64,000 nt of DNA from NCBI RefSeq assembly GCF_009733845.1, contig NZ_WNXZ01000001.1:496001-560000 (forward strand), read 5' to 3'. The position numbers and the translations under genes are program-made. This stretch comes from Pseudactinotalea terrae (lineage in GTDB: Bacteria; Actinomycetota; Actinomycetes; Actinomycetales; Beutenbergiaceae). This document shows positions 43,800 to 51,167 of the stretch, in pieces. How positions within the stretch are numbered: position 1 is the first letter of the stretch; each line of letters begins with the position of its first letter. Below the pieces are notes generated by a model, which ran no database searches, had not been told where the DNA came from, and worked only from the letters and a program-made list of their open reading frames with translations.

Positions 43800-44972
43800 A
43801 TGGCTCAGACGTTCAACTCACCGCCGGGCTGGCCGAAGCCACCCGAGGGCTGGACGCCGCCACCGGGCTGGGCGCCCGACCCCTCCTGGCCGGCCGCGCC
43901 GGACGGCTGGCAGTTCTGGGTCGATGACCCCTTCGCTGCAGCGGTCGCGGCGGAGAACACCTCCCCGAGCCAGCGCACCCAGCAGCAGGATCAGCAGGCG
44001 ACCCAGACCATGGGCACGCCGGTGACGCAGGCACTGCCGGCCCAGTCGGCCCAGCCCACCCCACCAGGTCAGCCGGGGCTCTACTCCTACGCACCGAGCG
44101 CCGGGCTCGAGCAGCCTGGCGCCTCGCCGTACAACCCGCAGCAGGGCGGATACGCGGCCGGCTCGGCCGGTGGCTACGCTCCCGGCGGGGGCTACCCCGC
44201 TGGCCCGTACGGACCCGCGGGAGCCGTCGGACCCGGTGGGCCGGCGCCCAAGGCGCGCAACACCACCACGATGATCGTGGTCGCCGTCGTGGCGGTCCTG
44301 GTCCTCGGTGGGCTCGTGTGGGGCATCTCGTCCCTGTTCCGTGGTGGCGACGAGGACCCGACGGCCGTCGAGCCCTCGACGTCCGCGACCTCGGATCAGC
44401 CGACCGACGACGCGACCTCGGAGGAGCCGACCGAGGAGGTCACCTCGGACGAGCCCACCGCGGACCCGACGGGCGACCCGACCACCGATGACGGCGGCAC
44501 CGCAGCAGGCGACTTCGTCGACCTCGCCGCCGGTGAGCCCGCGCTGGTCTACGGGATCTCGGGGGAGCCCGTCGTGGAGGTCCGGCTCCTGGAGCACGTG
44601 GTCGGCTGGCAGCCCGAGGGAACGGGCAGCACGCTGTGCGGCGAACCCGAGAGCGATCAGTACCTCGGGCTGACGCTGGAGTTCACGGTCCTGCCTGCCA
44701 TGGCGGACGAGGATCCGGGCACCTACACGTTCATCGGCTGGGAGCTCGGCGCGTTGGCCGGCGACCAGGTGATCGAGACCAGTGCCTTCGCCACCGGGCT
44801 GTTCTGCGTCGGCACGGAGGAGAGCGCACCTTCGGAGATGCAACCGGGTGAGACCTACACCGGGCTGTCGGTGCTGGACGTCCCCGCCGACGTGACCGCG
44901 GTGACATGGCAGGAGCTGTTCAACTGGAGCGGCGACGCCTCCGCCTACCGGTGGGTGCTTGCGGACCAGTGA
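43800..44972 (+). CDS. Proline-rich single-pass membrane protein with extracytoplasmic C-terminal domain
   Basis: A 390-residue protein of unknown function. The cytoplasmic N-terminus (1-153) has tryptophan/proline repeats (PPGWPKPPEGWTPPPGWAPD and DGWQFWVDDPF, similar to DUF2510 modules), then a Gln-rich and Gly/Tyr/Pro-rich low-complexity stretch. One membrane helix spans about 157-180. An acidic Thr/Ser/Glu/Pro spacer (184-235) with short repeats such as EEPTEEVTSDEPTADPTGD precedes a beta-rich domain (about 240-390) containing two Cys. ATG at 43800 follows GGGGGAG. The topology resembles actinobacterial envelope sensor proteins; no enzymatic signature is seen. Confidence 0.7.
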   Translation: MAQTFNSPPGWPKPPEGWTPPPGWAPDPSWPAAPDGWQFWVDDPFAAAVAAENTSPSQRTQQQDQQATQTMGTPVTQALPAQSAQPTPPGQPGLYSYAPSAGLEQPGASPYNPQQGGYAAGSAGGYAPGGGYPAGPYGPAGAVGPGGPAPKARNTTTMIVVAVVAVLVLGGLVWGISSLFRGGDEDPTAVEPSTSATSDQPTDDATSEEPTEEVTSDEPTADPTGDPTTDDGGTAAGDFVDLAAGEPALVYGISGEPVVEVRLLEHVVGWQPEGTGSTLCGEPESDQYLGLTLEFTVLPAMADEDPGTYTFIGWELGALAGDQVIETSAFATGLFCVGTEESAPSEMQPGETYTGLSVLDVPADVTAVTWQELFNWSGDASAYRWVLADQ

Positions 44973-45133
44973 CGCGGCAGCGTGACGTGCCGGGCGGCGA
45001 TCCCATCGCCAGGATTGCCGCAAATGAGCCGAGATAGGGCACAATAGGCAGCACGAGCCGTGAGTCGCGCTTGCTGGCAGCGGAAGAGATGCGTTGGGGA
45101 AGACGAATCTCGTCCGAGCTGGAAGGAGCGGCG

Positions 45134-45646
45134 ATGCCTGCATTGGCGTCTGGTGTGATCACCCGCGGTGTCGTTTTCGTGCACTCTGCACCCCGTGCGC
45201 TGTGCCCTCACGTCGAGTGGGCCATCGGGTCCGTGCTCGGCTCCAGGGTCGCTGTGGACTGGTCTGCGCAGCCCGCTGCGCCCACGTTGTTCCGCACCGA
45301 GCTGTCGTGGACAGGTGACGTCGGGACCGGCGCTCGCCTGGCGTCGGCACTACGCGGCTGGTCCCACCTCCGGTACGAGGTGACCGAGGAGGCGGCACGC
45401 GGCACCGACGGCGGTCGTTGGAGCCACACGCCCGACCTCGGCATCTTCTACGCCCAGACAGACGTGCACGGCAACGTCGTCGTCCCCGAGGACCGCATCC
45501 GGTCCGCCATGGAGCACGCAGCCGACCCGGTACGGCTGCGTCAGGAGCTGGACCTCGCGCTCGGGCAGGCCTGGGACGACGAGCTGGAGCCGTTCCGCTA
45601 CGCGGGTGCTGGTGTGCCCGTGCGCTGGCTGCACCGCGTCGGCTGA
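45134..45646 (+). CDS. DUF3145 family protein
   Basis: A 170-residue actinobacterial protein of the DUF3145 family, function unknown. Typical segments are GVVFVHSAPRALCPHVEWAIGSVLG, SWTGDVGTGARLASALRGWSHLRYEVTEE and the acidic C-terminal half (ELDLALGQAWDDELEPFRYAG). ATG at 45134 has AAGGAG 5 nt upstream; the longer frame from 45071 is not needed. It is convergent with fabF at the end of the fatty-acid operon, a neighbourhood commonly seen for this family. Confidence 0.85.
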   Translation: MPALASGVITRGVVFVHSAPRALCPHVEWAIGSVLGSRVAVDWSAQPAAPTLFRTELSWTGDVGTGARLASALRGWSHLRYEVTEEAARGTDGGRWSHTPDLGIFYAQTDVHGNVVVPEDRIRSAMEHAADPVRLRQELDLALGQAWDDELEPFRYAGAGVPVRWLHRVG

Positions 45647-45676
45647 GGGCCGGGAAGCCGGCTCAGCCGACGCAGG

Positions 45677-46900
45677 TCACACCGAGGCGACGATCAGGCT
45701 GGCGTTGTGGCCGCCGAACCCGAAGCCGTTGTTGAACGCCGCCACCTGACCCTCAGGCAGGTCGCGGGGCGTGTCACGAGCCAGGTCGATCGGCAGCTCG
45801 GGTTCCGGCTGGGTCACGTTGATCGTGGGTGGTGCCAGGCGGTCCCGCAGCGCGAGCACCGTGAAGATCGTCTCGAGCGCACCGGCGCCACCCAGGAGGT
45901 GGCCGGTCATCGACTTCGTGGCGGACACGACGGGGCTGTGCGGCAGGACCTTGGCGACGACGCTCGCCTCACCCATGTCGCCGAGCGGCGTGGAGGTGGC
46001 GTGCGCGTTGACGTGCACGATGTCGGTGCTGGCGAGCCCGGAGTCCTCGAGAGCAGCACGCATCGCGCGCTCCTGGCCCTCGGGGGCCGGTGCCGCAATG
46101 TCTGCCGCGTCCGAGGTGATCCCGAACCCGGCCACGCGGGCGTAGATCGTGGCGCCGCGCGCGAGCGCGTGCGACTCGCGCTCGAGCACAAGGATCCCGG
46201 CACCCTCGCCCATGACGAAGCCGTCGCGGGTGATGTCGTAGGGCCTCGACGCACCCTGCGGGTCGTCGTTGCGGGTCGAGAGCGCCTGCATCCGCGCGAA
46301 CGCGGCCAGCGGCAGCGGGTGGATCGGTGCCTCGGTACCGCCGGCGAGCACCATGTCGGCGCGGCCGGACTGGATGATCTGGGTGGCGTAACCGATCGCC
46401 TCGGCACCCGAGGCGCACGCGGAGACCGGGGTGTGAGCACCCGCGCGCGCACCGACCAGCATCGAGACCTGCGCCGAGGGCGCGTTCGGCATCAGCATCG
46501 GCACCGTGAGCGGGGAGACCCGGCGGGGTCCCTTCTCCTTGTAGTTGTCCCACTGGGACAGCAACGTCCAGACGCCACCGATGCCGGAAGCGACCACGGT
46601 GCCGAGACGCGTGGGGTCGATCTCCGGGCTCCCGGCGTCCGCCCAGGCCTGCCGGGCGGCCACGACCGCGTACTGAGCGCTCGGGTCCATGCGGCGGGTC
46701 TCAGGCACGCTGAGCACGTCGGCGGCCGGCACGGCGAGCTCACCGGCGAAGCGAACGGGCGCGTCGTACTGCTCAACCCAGTCGTGCTCAAGAATGTTGA
46801 CACCGGAGCGGCCCGCGAGGGCGGCCTCCCAGGTGCTGGCGACGTCTCCGCCCAGCGGGCTGGTGACTCCGAGTCCGGTGATCACGACCTGATCAGTCAC
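45677..46900 (-). CDS. fabF: Beta-ketoacyl-ACP synthase II (FabF)
   Basis: A 407-residue condensing enzyme that elongates acyl-ACP with malonyl-ACP. The catalytic triad is visible: Cys162 in SACASGAEA, His in VNAHATSTPLGD, His in TKSMTGHLLGGAGA, plus the C-terminal NNGFGFGGHNASL loop. The start is GTG at 46900 with GGGAG upstream. It is last in the fasR-fabD-fabH-acpP-fabF series. An inverted repeat between acpP and fabF may reduce its transcription relative to ACP. Confidence 0.96.
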   Translation of the reverse strand: MTDQVVITGLGVTSPLGGDVASTWEAALAGRSGVNILEHDWVEQYDAPVRFAGELAVPAADVLSVPETRRMDPSAQYAVVAARQAWADAGSPEIDPTRLGTVVASGIGGVWTLLSQWDNYKEKGPRRVSPLTVPMLMPNAPSAQVSMLVGARAGAHTPVSACASGAEAIGYATQIIQSGRADMVLAGGTEAPIHPLPLAAFARMQALSTRNDDPQGASRPYDITRDGFVMGEGAGILVLERESHALARGATIYARVAGFGITSDAADIAAPAPEGQERAMRAALEDSGLASTDIVHVNAHATSTPLGDMGEASVVAKVLPHSPVVSATKSMTGHLLGGAGALETIFTVLALRDRLAPPTINVTQPEPELPIDLARDTPRDLPEGQVAAFNNGFGFGGHNASLIVASV

Positions 46901-46943
46901 GGTTCGTCGCTCCCTCGTTGCGTGGATGGCTGGATGAATGGAC

Positions 46944-46982
46944 GAGCGGGTGCCGCGCCGATACCGGCTGCGGCACCCGCTC
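46944..46982 (-). terminator. Hairpin between acpP and fabF (partial terminator/attenuator)
   Basis: A perfect 13-bp stem GAGCGGGTGCCGC/GCGGCACCCGCTC with a 13-nt loop lies in the 87-nt gap, 5 nt past the acpP stop. Since fabF follows in the same direction, partial read-through is expected, yielding more acpP than fabF mRNA. Confidence 0.65.
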
Positions 46983-46987
46983 GGGGC

Positions 46988-47236
46988 TCAGGCCTGGGCC
47001 TGGGCGATGAAGCTGACGGCGTCGCCGACGGTGGTGAGGTTCTTGACGTCCTCATCGGGGATCGTCACCCCGAACTTCTCCTCGGCGACCGAGACGACGG
47101 TCATCATCGTCAGAGAGTCGATGTCGAGGTCGTCCGTGAAGGACTTCTCGGCCGTGACCGCGTCTGTCGGCAGGCCCGTCTCCTCGTTCACGATCTCGGC
47201 GAGGCCCTCGAGGATCTCGGATTCGCTGTGCGCCAT
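46988..47236 (-). CDS. acpP: Acyl carrier protein
   Basis: An 82-residue acidic four-helix carrier that holds growing acyl chains on 4'-phosphopantetheine at Ser41 (DDLDIDSLTMM). The N-terminal helix (ESEILEGLAEIVNEETG) and the GVTIPDEDVKNLTTVGDAVSFI end are typical. ATG at 47236 follows AAAGGGAAG. It lies between fabH and fabF in the fatty-acid operon and is followed by a strong hairpin. Confidence 0.97.
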   Translation of the reverse strand: MAHSESEILEGLAEIVNEETGLPTDAVTAEKSFTDDLDIDSLTMMTVVSVAEEKFGVTIPDEDVKNLTTVGDAVSFIAQAQA

Positions 47237-47336
47237 GGGTGGCTTCCCTTTCTGTGGTGGGTCTGCTGGTCGATCTCGACCGTTCGCGGACCCAGTGTTG
47301 CGGACTGAGGTCGCCGCTCGCGCGGCAACGCGCGGA

Positions 47337-48389
47337 TCAGGGCAGGATCACGACCTGCCCGGCGAACGCCATGCCGGCGCCGAAACCGATCTGCAGCGCG
47401 ACATCGCCGCTCTTGGCAGCGCCCTCGCGGAGCAGCCGCTCGGTCGCGAGCGGGATCGAGGCCGCGGAGGTGTTGCCGGTGTCGGCGATGTCGCGACCGA
47501 CGACGACGTCCTCGCGCAGCCCCAGCGTCTTCAGGAGCTGGTCGGTGATGCGCATGTTGGCCTGATGGGGGATGAACACGTCGATGTCAGCGGGCGTGAG
47601 CCCGGCCGCCTCGATCGTGCGCCTGGCCAGCTTGGGGATGTTGGTGATGACCCACTTGAACACGGTGGGCCCCTGCTGGCGCAGCGTGGGGGTGACCATC
47701 TGCGAGACCTCCTCGGCCAGCTCGGCGCGCTCCGGCATGGGCTCGCCCAGCTCCTCGCGGCGATAGTCGAGCCAGGGCTTGGTCTGATAGATCGCACCCG
47801 CGAGGCTGCCGTCGCTGCCCCACACGGTCGGACCGATGCGTGGGGTGTCGGAACGGCCCACCACAGCGGCTCCGGCACCGTCACCCAGGAGGAACGAGAT
47901 CGTGCGGTCGGTCGGGTCGATGAAGTCGCTCATCCGTTCGACGCCGACAACGAGCACGTGCTCGGCGGTGCCCGCGCGCACCAGGGCGTCGGCCTGGGAG
48001 ATGCCGTAGCAGTACCCGGCGCAGGCCGCCGAGATGTCGAACGCCGCGGCGGGCGTGGCACCGAGACGCTCGGTCAGCAGCGTCGCCAGTGCGGGCGTCT
48101 GCTCGAAGTGCGTGACGGTCGCGACGATGACGGCGTCGACGTCGCCCGGTGCGATCCCGGCCTTGGCCAGGGCTTCCTCGGCGGCGGCAGCCGAGAGGTC
48201 GAGGATCGTGGTCTCGGGGTTGGCGCGCGCCCGGGTCTTGATGCCGGTGCGCTGCACGATCCACTCGTCGGAGGAGTTGATCGGGCCGACGATGTCCTCG
48301 TTCGGCACGAGGTTCTCGCCTCGTGCCCCGCCGACAGCGAGGATCTGAGAACCGGTGACCGGTTCGGTCGGGCGCAGCGTGGCGGTCAT
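47337..48389 (-). CDS. fabH: Beta-ketoacyl-ACP synthase III (FabH)
   Basis: A 350-residue enzyme starting fatty-acid synthesis by condensing acyl-CoA with malonyl-ACP. Catalytic residues are Cys123 (SAACAGYCYG), His in FIPHQANMRI and Asn in DTGNTSAAS. SDEWIVQRTGI near residue 40 is the FabH signature. ATG at 48389 has GAGGAG five nt upstream. It follows fabD by 49 nt. Confidence 0.96.
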   Translation of the reverse strand: MTATLRPTEPVTGSQILAVGGARGENLVPNEDIVGPINSSDEWIVQRTGIKTRARANPETTILDLSAAAAEEALAKAGIAPGDVDAVIVATVTHFEQTPALATLLTERLGATPAAAFDISAACAGYCYGISQADALVRAGTAEHVLVVGVERMSDFIDPTDRTISFLLGDGAGAAVVGRSDTPRIGPTVWGSDGSLAGAIYQTKPWLDYRREELGEPMPERAELAEEVSQMVTPTLRQQGPTVFKWVITNIPKLARRTIEAAGLTPADIDVFIPHQANMRITDQLLKTLGLREDVVVGRDIADTGNTSAASIPLATERLLREGAAKSGDVALQIGFGAGMAFAGQVVILP

Positions 48390-48438
48390 GCGTTCTCCTC
48401 GCGGTCGGTCGGGGATGCGGTTCGAGACTTCGGCGTGG

Positions 48439-49374
48439 TCACGCGCGGTGACGTGCGATCAGCTCGGCTGCGGCGTCGAGGTCGTCCGGGCTCTTCAGGG
48501 CGACCGTCTCGACGCCCTTGAGCGTGCGCCGGGCGAGGCCGGTGAGGACACCGGCGGGGGCGAGCTCGATCGCGGCGGTGACACCGAGCGCGAGCAACTG
48601 GTCCTGACATGAGTCCCAGCGCACCGGGCGCGAGATCTGCGCGACCATCTGGCGCAGCGCCGTCGTGCCGTCGGTCACGACCGAGCCATCGGCGTTGGTG
48701 AGCAACGGGACGATGGGATCGGCGGGGGTGAGGGCCTCGGCAGCGGCGGAGACCGCCTCGACCGCGCTGCCCATGTAGCGCGTGTGGAAGGCGCCGGCGA
48801 CGGCCAGCGGGATCACCCGGGCGCGTGCGGGTGCGTTCTCCTTGAGCTGCTCGAGCGCCTCGAGGGTTCCGGCGGCGACGACCTGGCCGCCGCCGTTGAC
48901 GTTGGCCGCGACGAGCCCGAGCGACTCGATCGCGGCGACGACCTCGGAAGGCTCCCCGCCGACCACGGCAGCCATCCCGGTGGGAGTAGCGGCGGCCGCC
49001 TCGGCCATCGCGCGGCCGCGGGTGGCGACCAGCCCGAGCGCGTCGCCGTCATCGAGCACGCCAGCGACCACGGCAGCGGCGTACTCGCCGACCGAGTGCC
49101 CGGCGGTGACGGCGGTCCAGTCGGTGTGAGCGCCGGCCCTGCCGCTCAGCGCAGCGAGGCTGAGCAGGGAGGTGGCGACGATCAGCGGCTGTGCGACGGC
49201 GGTGTCCTTGATGGCCTCGGCATCCGCCTCGGTGCCGAGGTGCAGCAGGTCCACCTGCGCTGCCTCACCGAGGCGCGCCAGCATCTGCTCGGCGCTCAGA
49301 CCTTCGACCTCGAGCCACGGCGTCAGCATCCCGGGGGTCTGCGAGCCCTGACCTGGGCACAGTACGGCGATCAC
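48439..49374 (-). CDS. fabD: Malonyl-CoA:ACP transacylase (FabD)
   Basis: A 311-residue acyltransferase loading malonyl onto ACP. The N-terminal VLCPGQGSQTPGM, the nucleophile motif AGHSVGEYAAAVVAG, a later AFHTRYMGSA with the catalytic His, and IELAPAGVLTGLARR are all present. The start is GTG at 49374 (frame open to 49407); GGGAG lies 9 nt upstream. It is the first enzyme gene after the fasR regulator, 78 nt downstream. Confidence 0.95.
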   Translation of the reverse strand: MIAVLCPGQGSQTPGMLTPWLEVEGLSAEQMLARLGEAAQVDLLHLGTEADAEAIKDTAVAQPLIVATSLLSLAALSGRAGAHTDWTAVTAGHSVGEYAAAVVAGVLDDGDALGLVATRGRAMAEAAAATPTGMAAVVGGEPSEVVAAIESLGLVAANVNGGGQVVAAGTLEALEQLKENAPARARVIPLAVAGAFHTRYMGSAVEAVSAAAEALTPADPIVPLLTNADGSVVTDGTTALRQMVAQISRPVRWDSCQDQLLALGVTAAIELAPAGVLTGLARRTLKGVETVALKSPDDLDAAAELIARHRA

Positions 49375-49452
49375 CTGTCTACTCTCCCGTCCGTCGTCGT
49401 CTCGCAAGGACGCCGGATCGCAACAAGCTGTGCCGGTGTCGTTGTGGACACT

Positions 49453-50658
49453 CTACAAGCGCCCGCTGTCCGAGTGAGGGCCCGCGGCATCGAGCCGCCC
49501 GGCCGCGAGGGCGATCTGGAGCACGAATCCCTCCCGCGCGTCCGTCGGGTCCCAGCCGGTCACGGTGGTGATGCGCTTGAGGCGGTACCGAACCGTGTTC
49601 GGGTGCACGAACAGCTGTCGTGCGGTCGCCTCGAGCGAGCGCCCCTCGCTGAGGTAGGCGCTGAGCGTCTCCAGCAGGTGGCCGCCCACGCCGAGCAGCG
49701 GTGCGTAGACCTCCGAGAGCAGCGTGCGTCGCGCGTCCACGTCTCCGATCAGCATCCGCTCGGGGAGCAGCTCGTCGGCGAGCACGGGCCGCGGGGCCGA
49801 TGGCCAGGCGGTCACGGCGACGAGACCCGACAGGGCGGCACGCGCCGACCTGCCGGCGTCGGCGAGCGAGCGCACCTGGGGCCCGATCACGACCGGACCC
49901 GGGCCGAACCTGTCGAGGAGGGCCTCGGCCTGGGCGCGTAGGTTGCCCTCGCCGCCCAGTACCACGACGAGGCGGTCGCCCTGGATGCCGACAAGCGCGT
50001 CCGAGGAGGCCCGCCGGGCCGCGCGGCGCAGCTCGGCCGAGCTGACGTCGTCGAGGTGCGGCTCGACCGATCCCACCAGCACGATCGTGTTGCCGCGGCC
50101 CGCCCAGCCGAGCGCGGCCACGCGTGAGCGCAGCCCTTCGTCGGCCTCCCCGCGAAGCAGCGAGTCGACCACGAGCGCCTCGAGCCGGGCGTCCCACGCA
50201 CCGCGTGACTCCGCGGCCCGGGCGTAGACCTCGGCAGCAGAGAACGCGACCTCGCGCGAGTAGAGCAGCACGGCCTCGCGCAGCGCGGACCGGTCAGCGG
50301 GGGTAGCGAGGGTCTCGGTGTGCTCCTCGACGATCTCGACGACGATGCGCACGAGCTGGAGCGTGTGCTGCAGCGAGATCGAACGGGTCAGCTCCGGGGG
50401 AGCGGCGCGGAAGATCTCAGCGGCGTTCGAGGTGCCCCGCTCGGGGTTCTCGTACCAGGCGATGAAGCTGGCGATGCCCGCCTGCGCCACCAGCCCGATC
50501 CAGGACCGGTCCTCGGCCTGCAGCGCGCGGTACCAGGCGAGCTCGCTGTCGAGCCGGGCCAGCGCGGCCGAGGTGAGCTGACTGGTGCCGCTCCGCAGCC
50601 GCTTGACCATGTCGTCGCTGCCTGGTGGTGCGACCTTCGGTCGGGACTCGGTGCTCAC
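49453..50658 (-). CDS. fasR: PucR/CdaR-type regulator of fatty-acid synthesis (FasR-like)
   Basis: A 401-residue regulator with a helical N-terminal region (about 1-150), a central GGDEF-like degenerate domain (GNTIVLVGSVEPHLDD onward), and a C-terminal PucR helix-turn-helix: LLETLSAYLSEGRSLEATARQLFVHPNTVRYRLKRI (about 340-375). Its position directly upstream of fabD-fabH-acpP-fabF is that of FasR, which activates this operon in Streptomyces and Mycobacterium in response to long-chain acyl-CoA. GTG at 50658 sits 6 nt after TATCCT on the reverse strand, implying a leaderless message. An inverted repeat overlaps its -35 zone. Confidence 0.9.
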   Translation of the reverse strand: MSTESRPKVAPPGSDDMVKRLRSGTSQLTSAALARLDSELAWYRALQAEDRSWIGLVAQAGIASFIAWYENPERGTSNAAEIFRAAPPELTRSISLQHTLQLVRIVVEIVEEHTETLATPADRSALREAVLLYSREVAFSAAEVYARAAESRGAWDARLEALVVDSLLRGEADEGLRSRVAALGWAGRGNTIVLVGSVEPHLDDVSSAELRRAARRASSDALVGIQGDRLVVVLGGEGNLRAQAEALLDRFGPGPVVIGPQVRSLADAGRSARAALSGLVAVTAWPSAPRPVLADELLPERMLIGDVDARRTLLSEVYAPLLGVGGHLLETLSAYLSEGRSLEATARQLFVHPNTVRYRLKRITTVTGWDPTDAREGFVLQIALAAGRLDAAGPHSDSGRL

Positions 50659-50664
50659 CGCGCC

Positions 50665-50696
50665 AGGATAGGCCGATGTTGTGGAACTCCCACAAC
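50665..50696 (-). promoter_or_regulatory. fasR promoter -10 and inverted-repeat operator
   Basis: TATCCT on the reverse strand (50670-50665) precedes the fasR GTG by 6 nt. The perfect inverted repeat GTTGTGG-AACTC-CCACAAC (50678-50696) covers its -35 zone, a likely site for autoregulation or for the divergent VOC gene. Confidence 0.5.
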
Positions 50697-50734
50697 GGAC
50701 ACCCGCTGTCGGTGTCCTGAGACAGGATGCTGGC

Positions 50735-51166
50735 ATGGACCAGTACCTCAGCCTCGTCACCCTCGCCGTCCCCGATCTGGATGCTGCCCGGCGCTTCTAC
50801 GTCGACGGCCTGGGGTGGCACGCTCGCCAGGATGGCGGCGATGTGATCTTCCTGCAGGTCGGGCCCGGGCTGGTGCTGTCCCTCTGGGAGCTCGCGAGCT
50901 TCCGCGAGGAGGTGGGCGAGCCCGTACCCGGACTTGCGCCGATGACGCTCGCTCACAACGTCGCCGACCCGGCACGCGTTGACGCGGTGCTCGAGGCCGC
51001 CCGGCGGGCCGGGGCGAGCGAGGTCGTCCCAGGCAGGCATCGTGAGTGGGGTGGCTACTCGGGCTACTTCGCCGACCCGGCCGGGTTCCGGTGGGAGGTG
51101 GCGCACAACCCGTTCGACACCGACCTCGCGCAGGCCGGTCAGGCCTGGGCGAAGCAGCAGCGTTGA
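50735..51166 (+). CDS. VOC (glyoxalase/bleomycin resistance) superfamily protein
   Basis: A 143-residue protein of the vicinal oxygen chelate fold, built of two beta-alpha-beta-beta-beta units: LVTLAVPDLDAARRFYVDGLGW (1st unit) and LAHNVADPARVDAVLEAARRAGA ... GGYSGYFADPAGFRWEVAHNP (2nd unit). No specific enzyme can be named. ATG at 50735 lies 6 nt after CAGGAT, possibly a leaderless -10. It is divergent from fasR and convergent with aceE (one-base gap). Confidence 0.83.
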   Translation: MDQYLSLVTLAVPDLDAARRFYVDGLGWHARQDGGDVIFLQVGPGLVLSLWELASFREEVGEPVPGLAPMTLAHNVADPARVDAVLEAARRAGASEVVPGRHREWGGYSGYFADPAGFRWEVAHNPFDTDLAQAGQAWAKQQR

Positions 51167-51167
51167 T

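Noticed and set aside
44380-44500. Short tandem-like repeats
   Set aside because: They are the acidic Thr/Glu/Pro spacer of the membrane protein, in frame.
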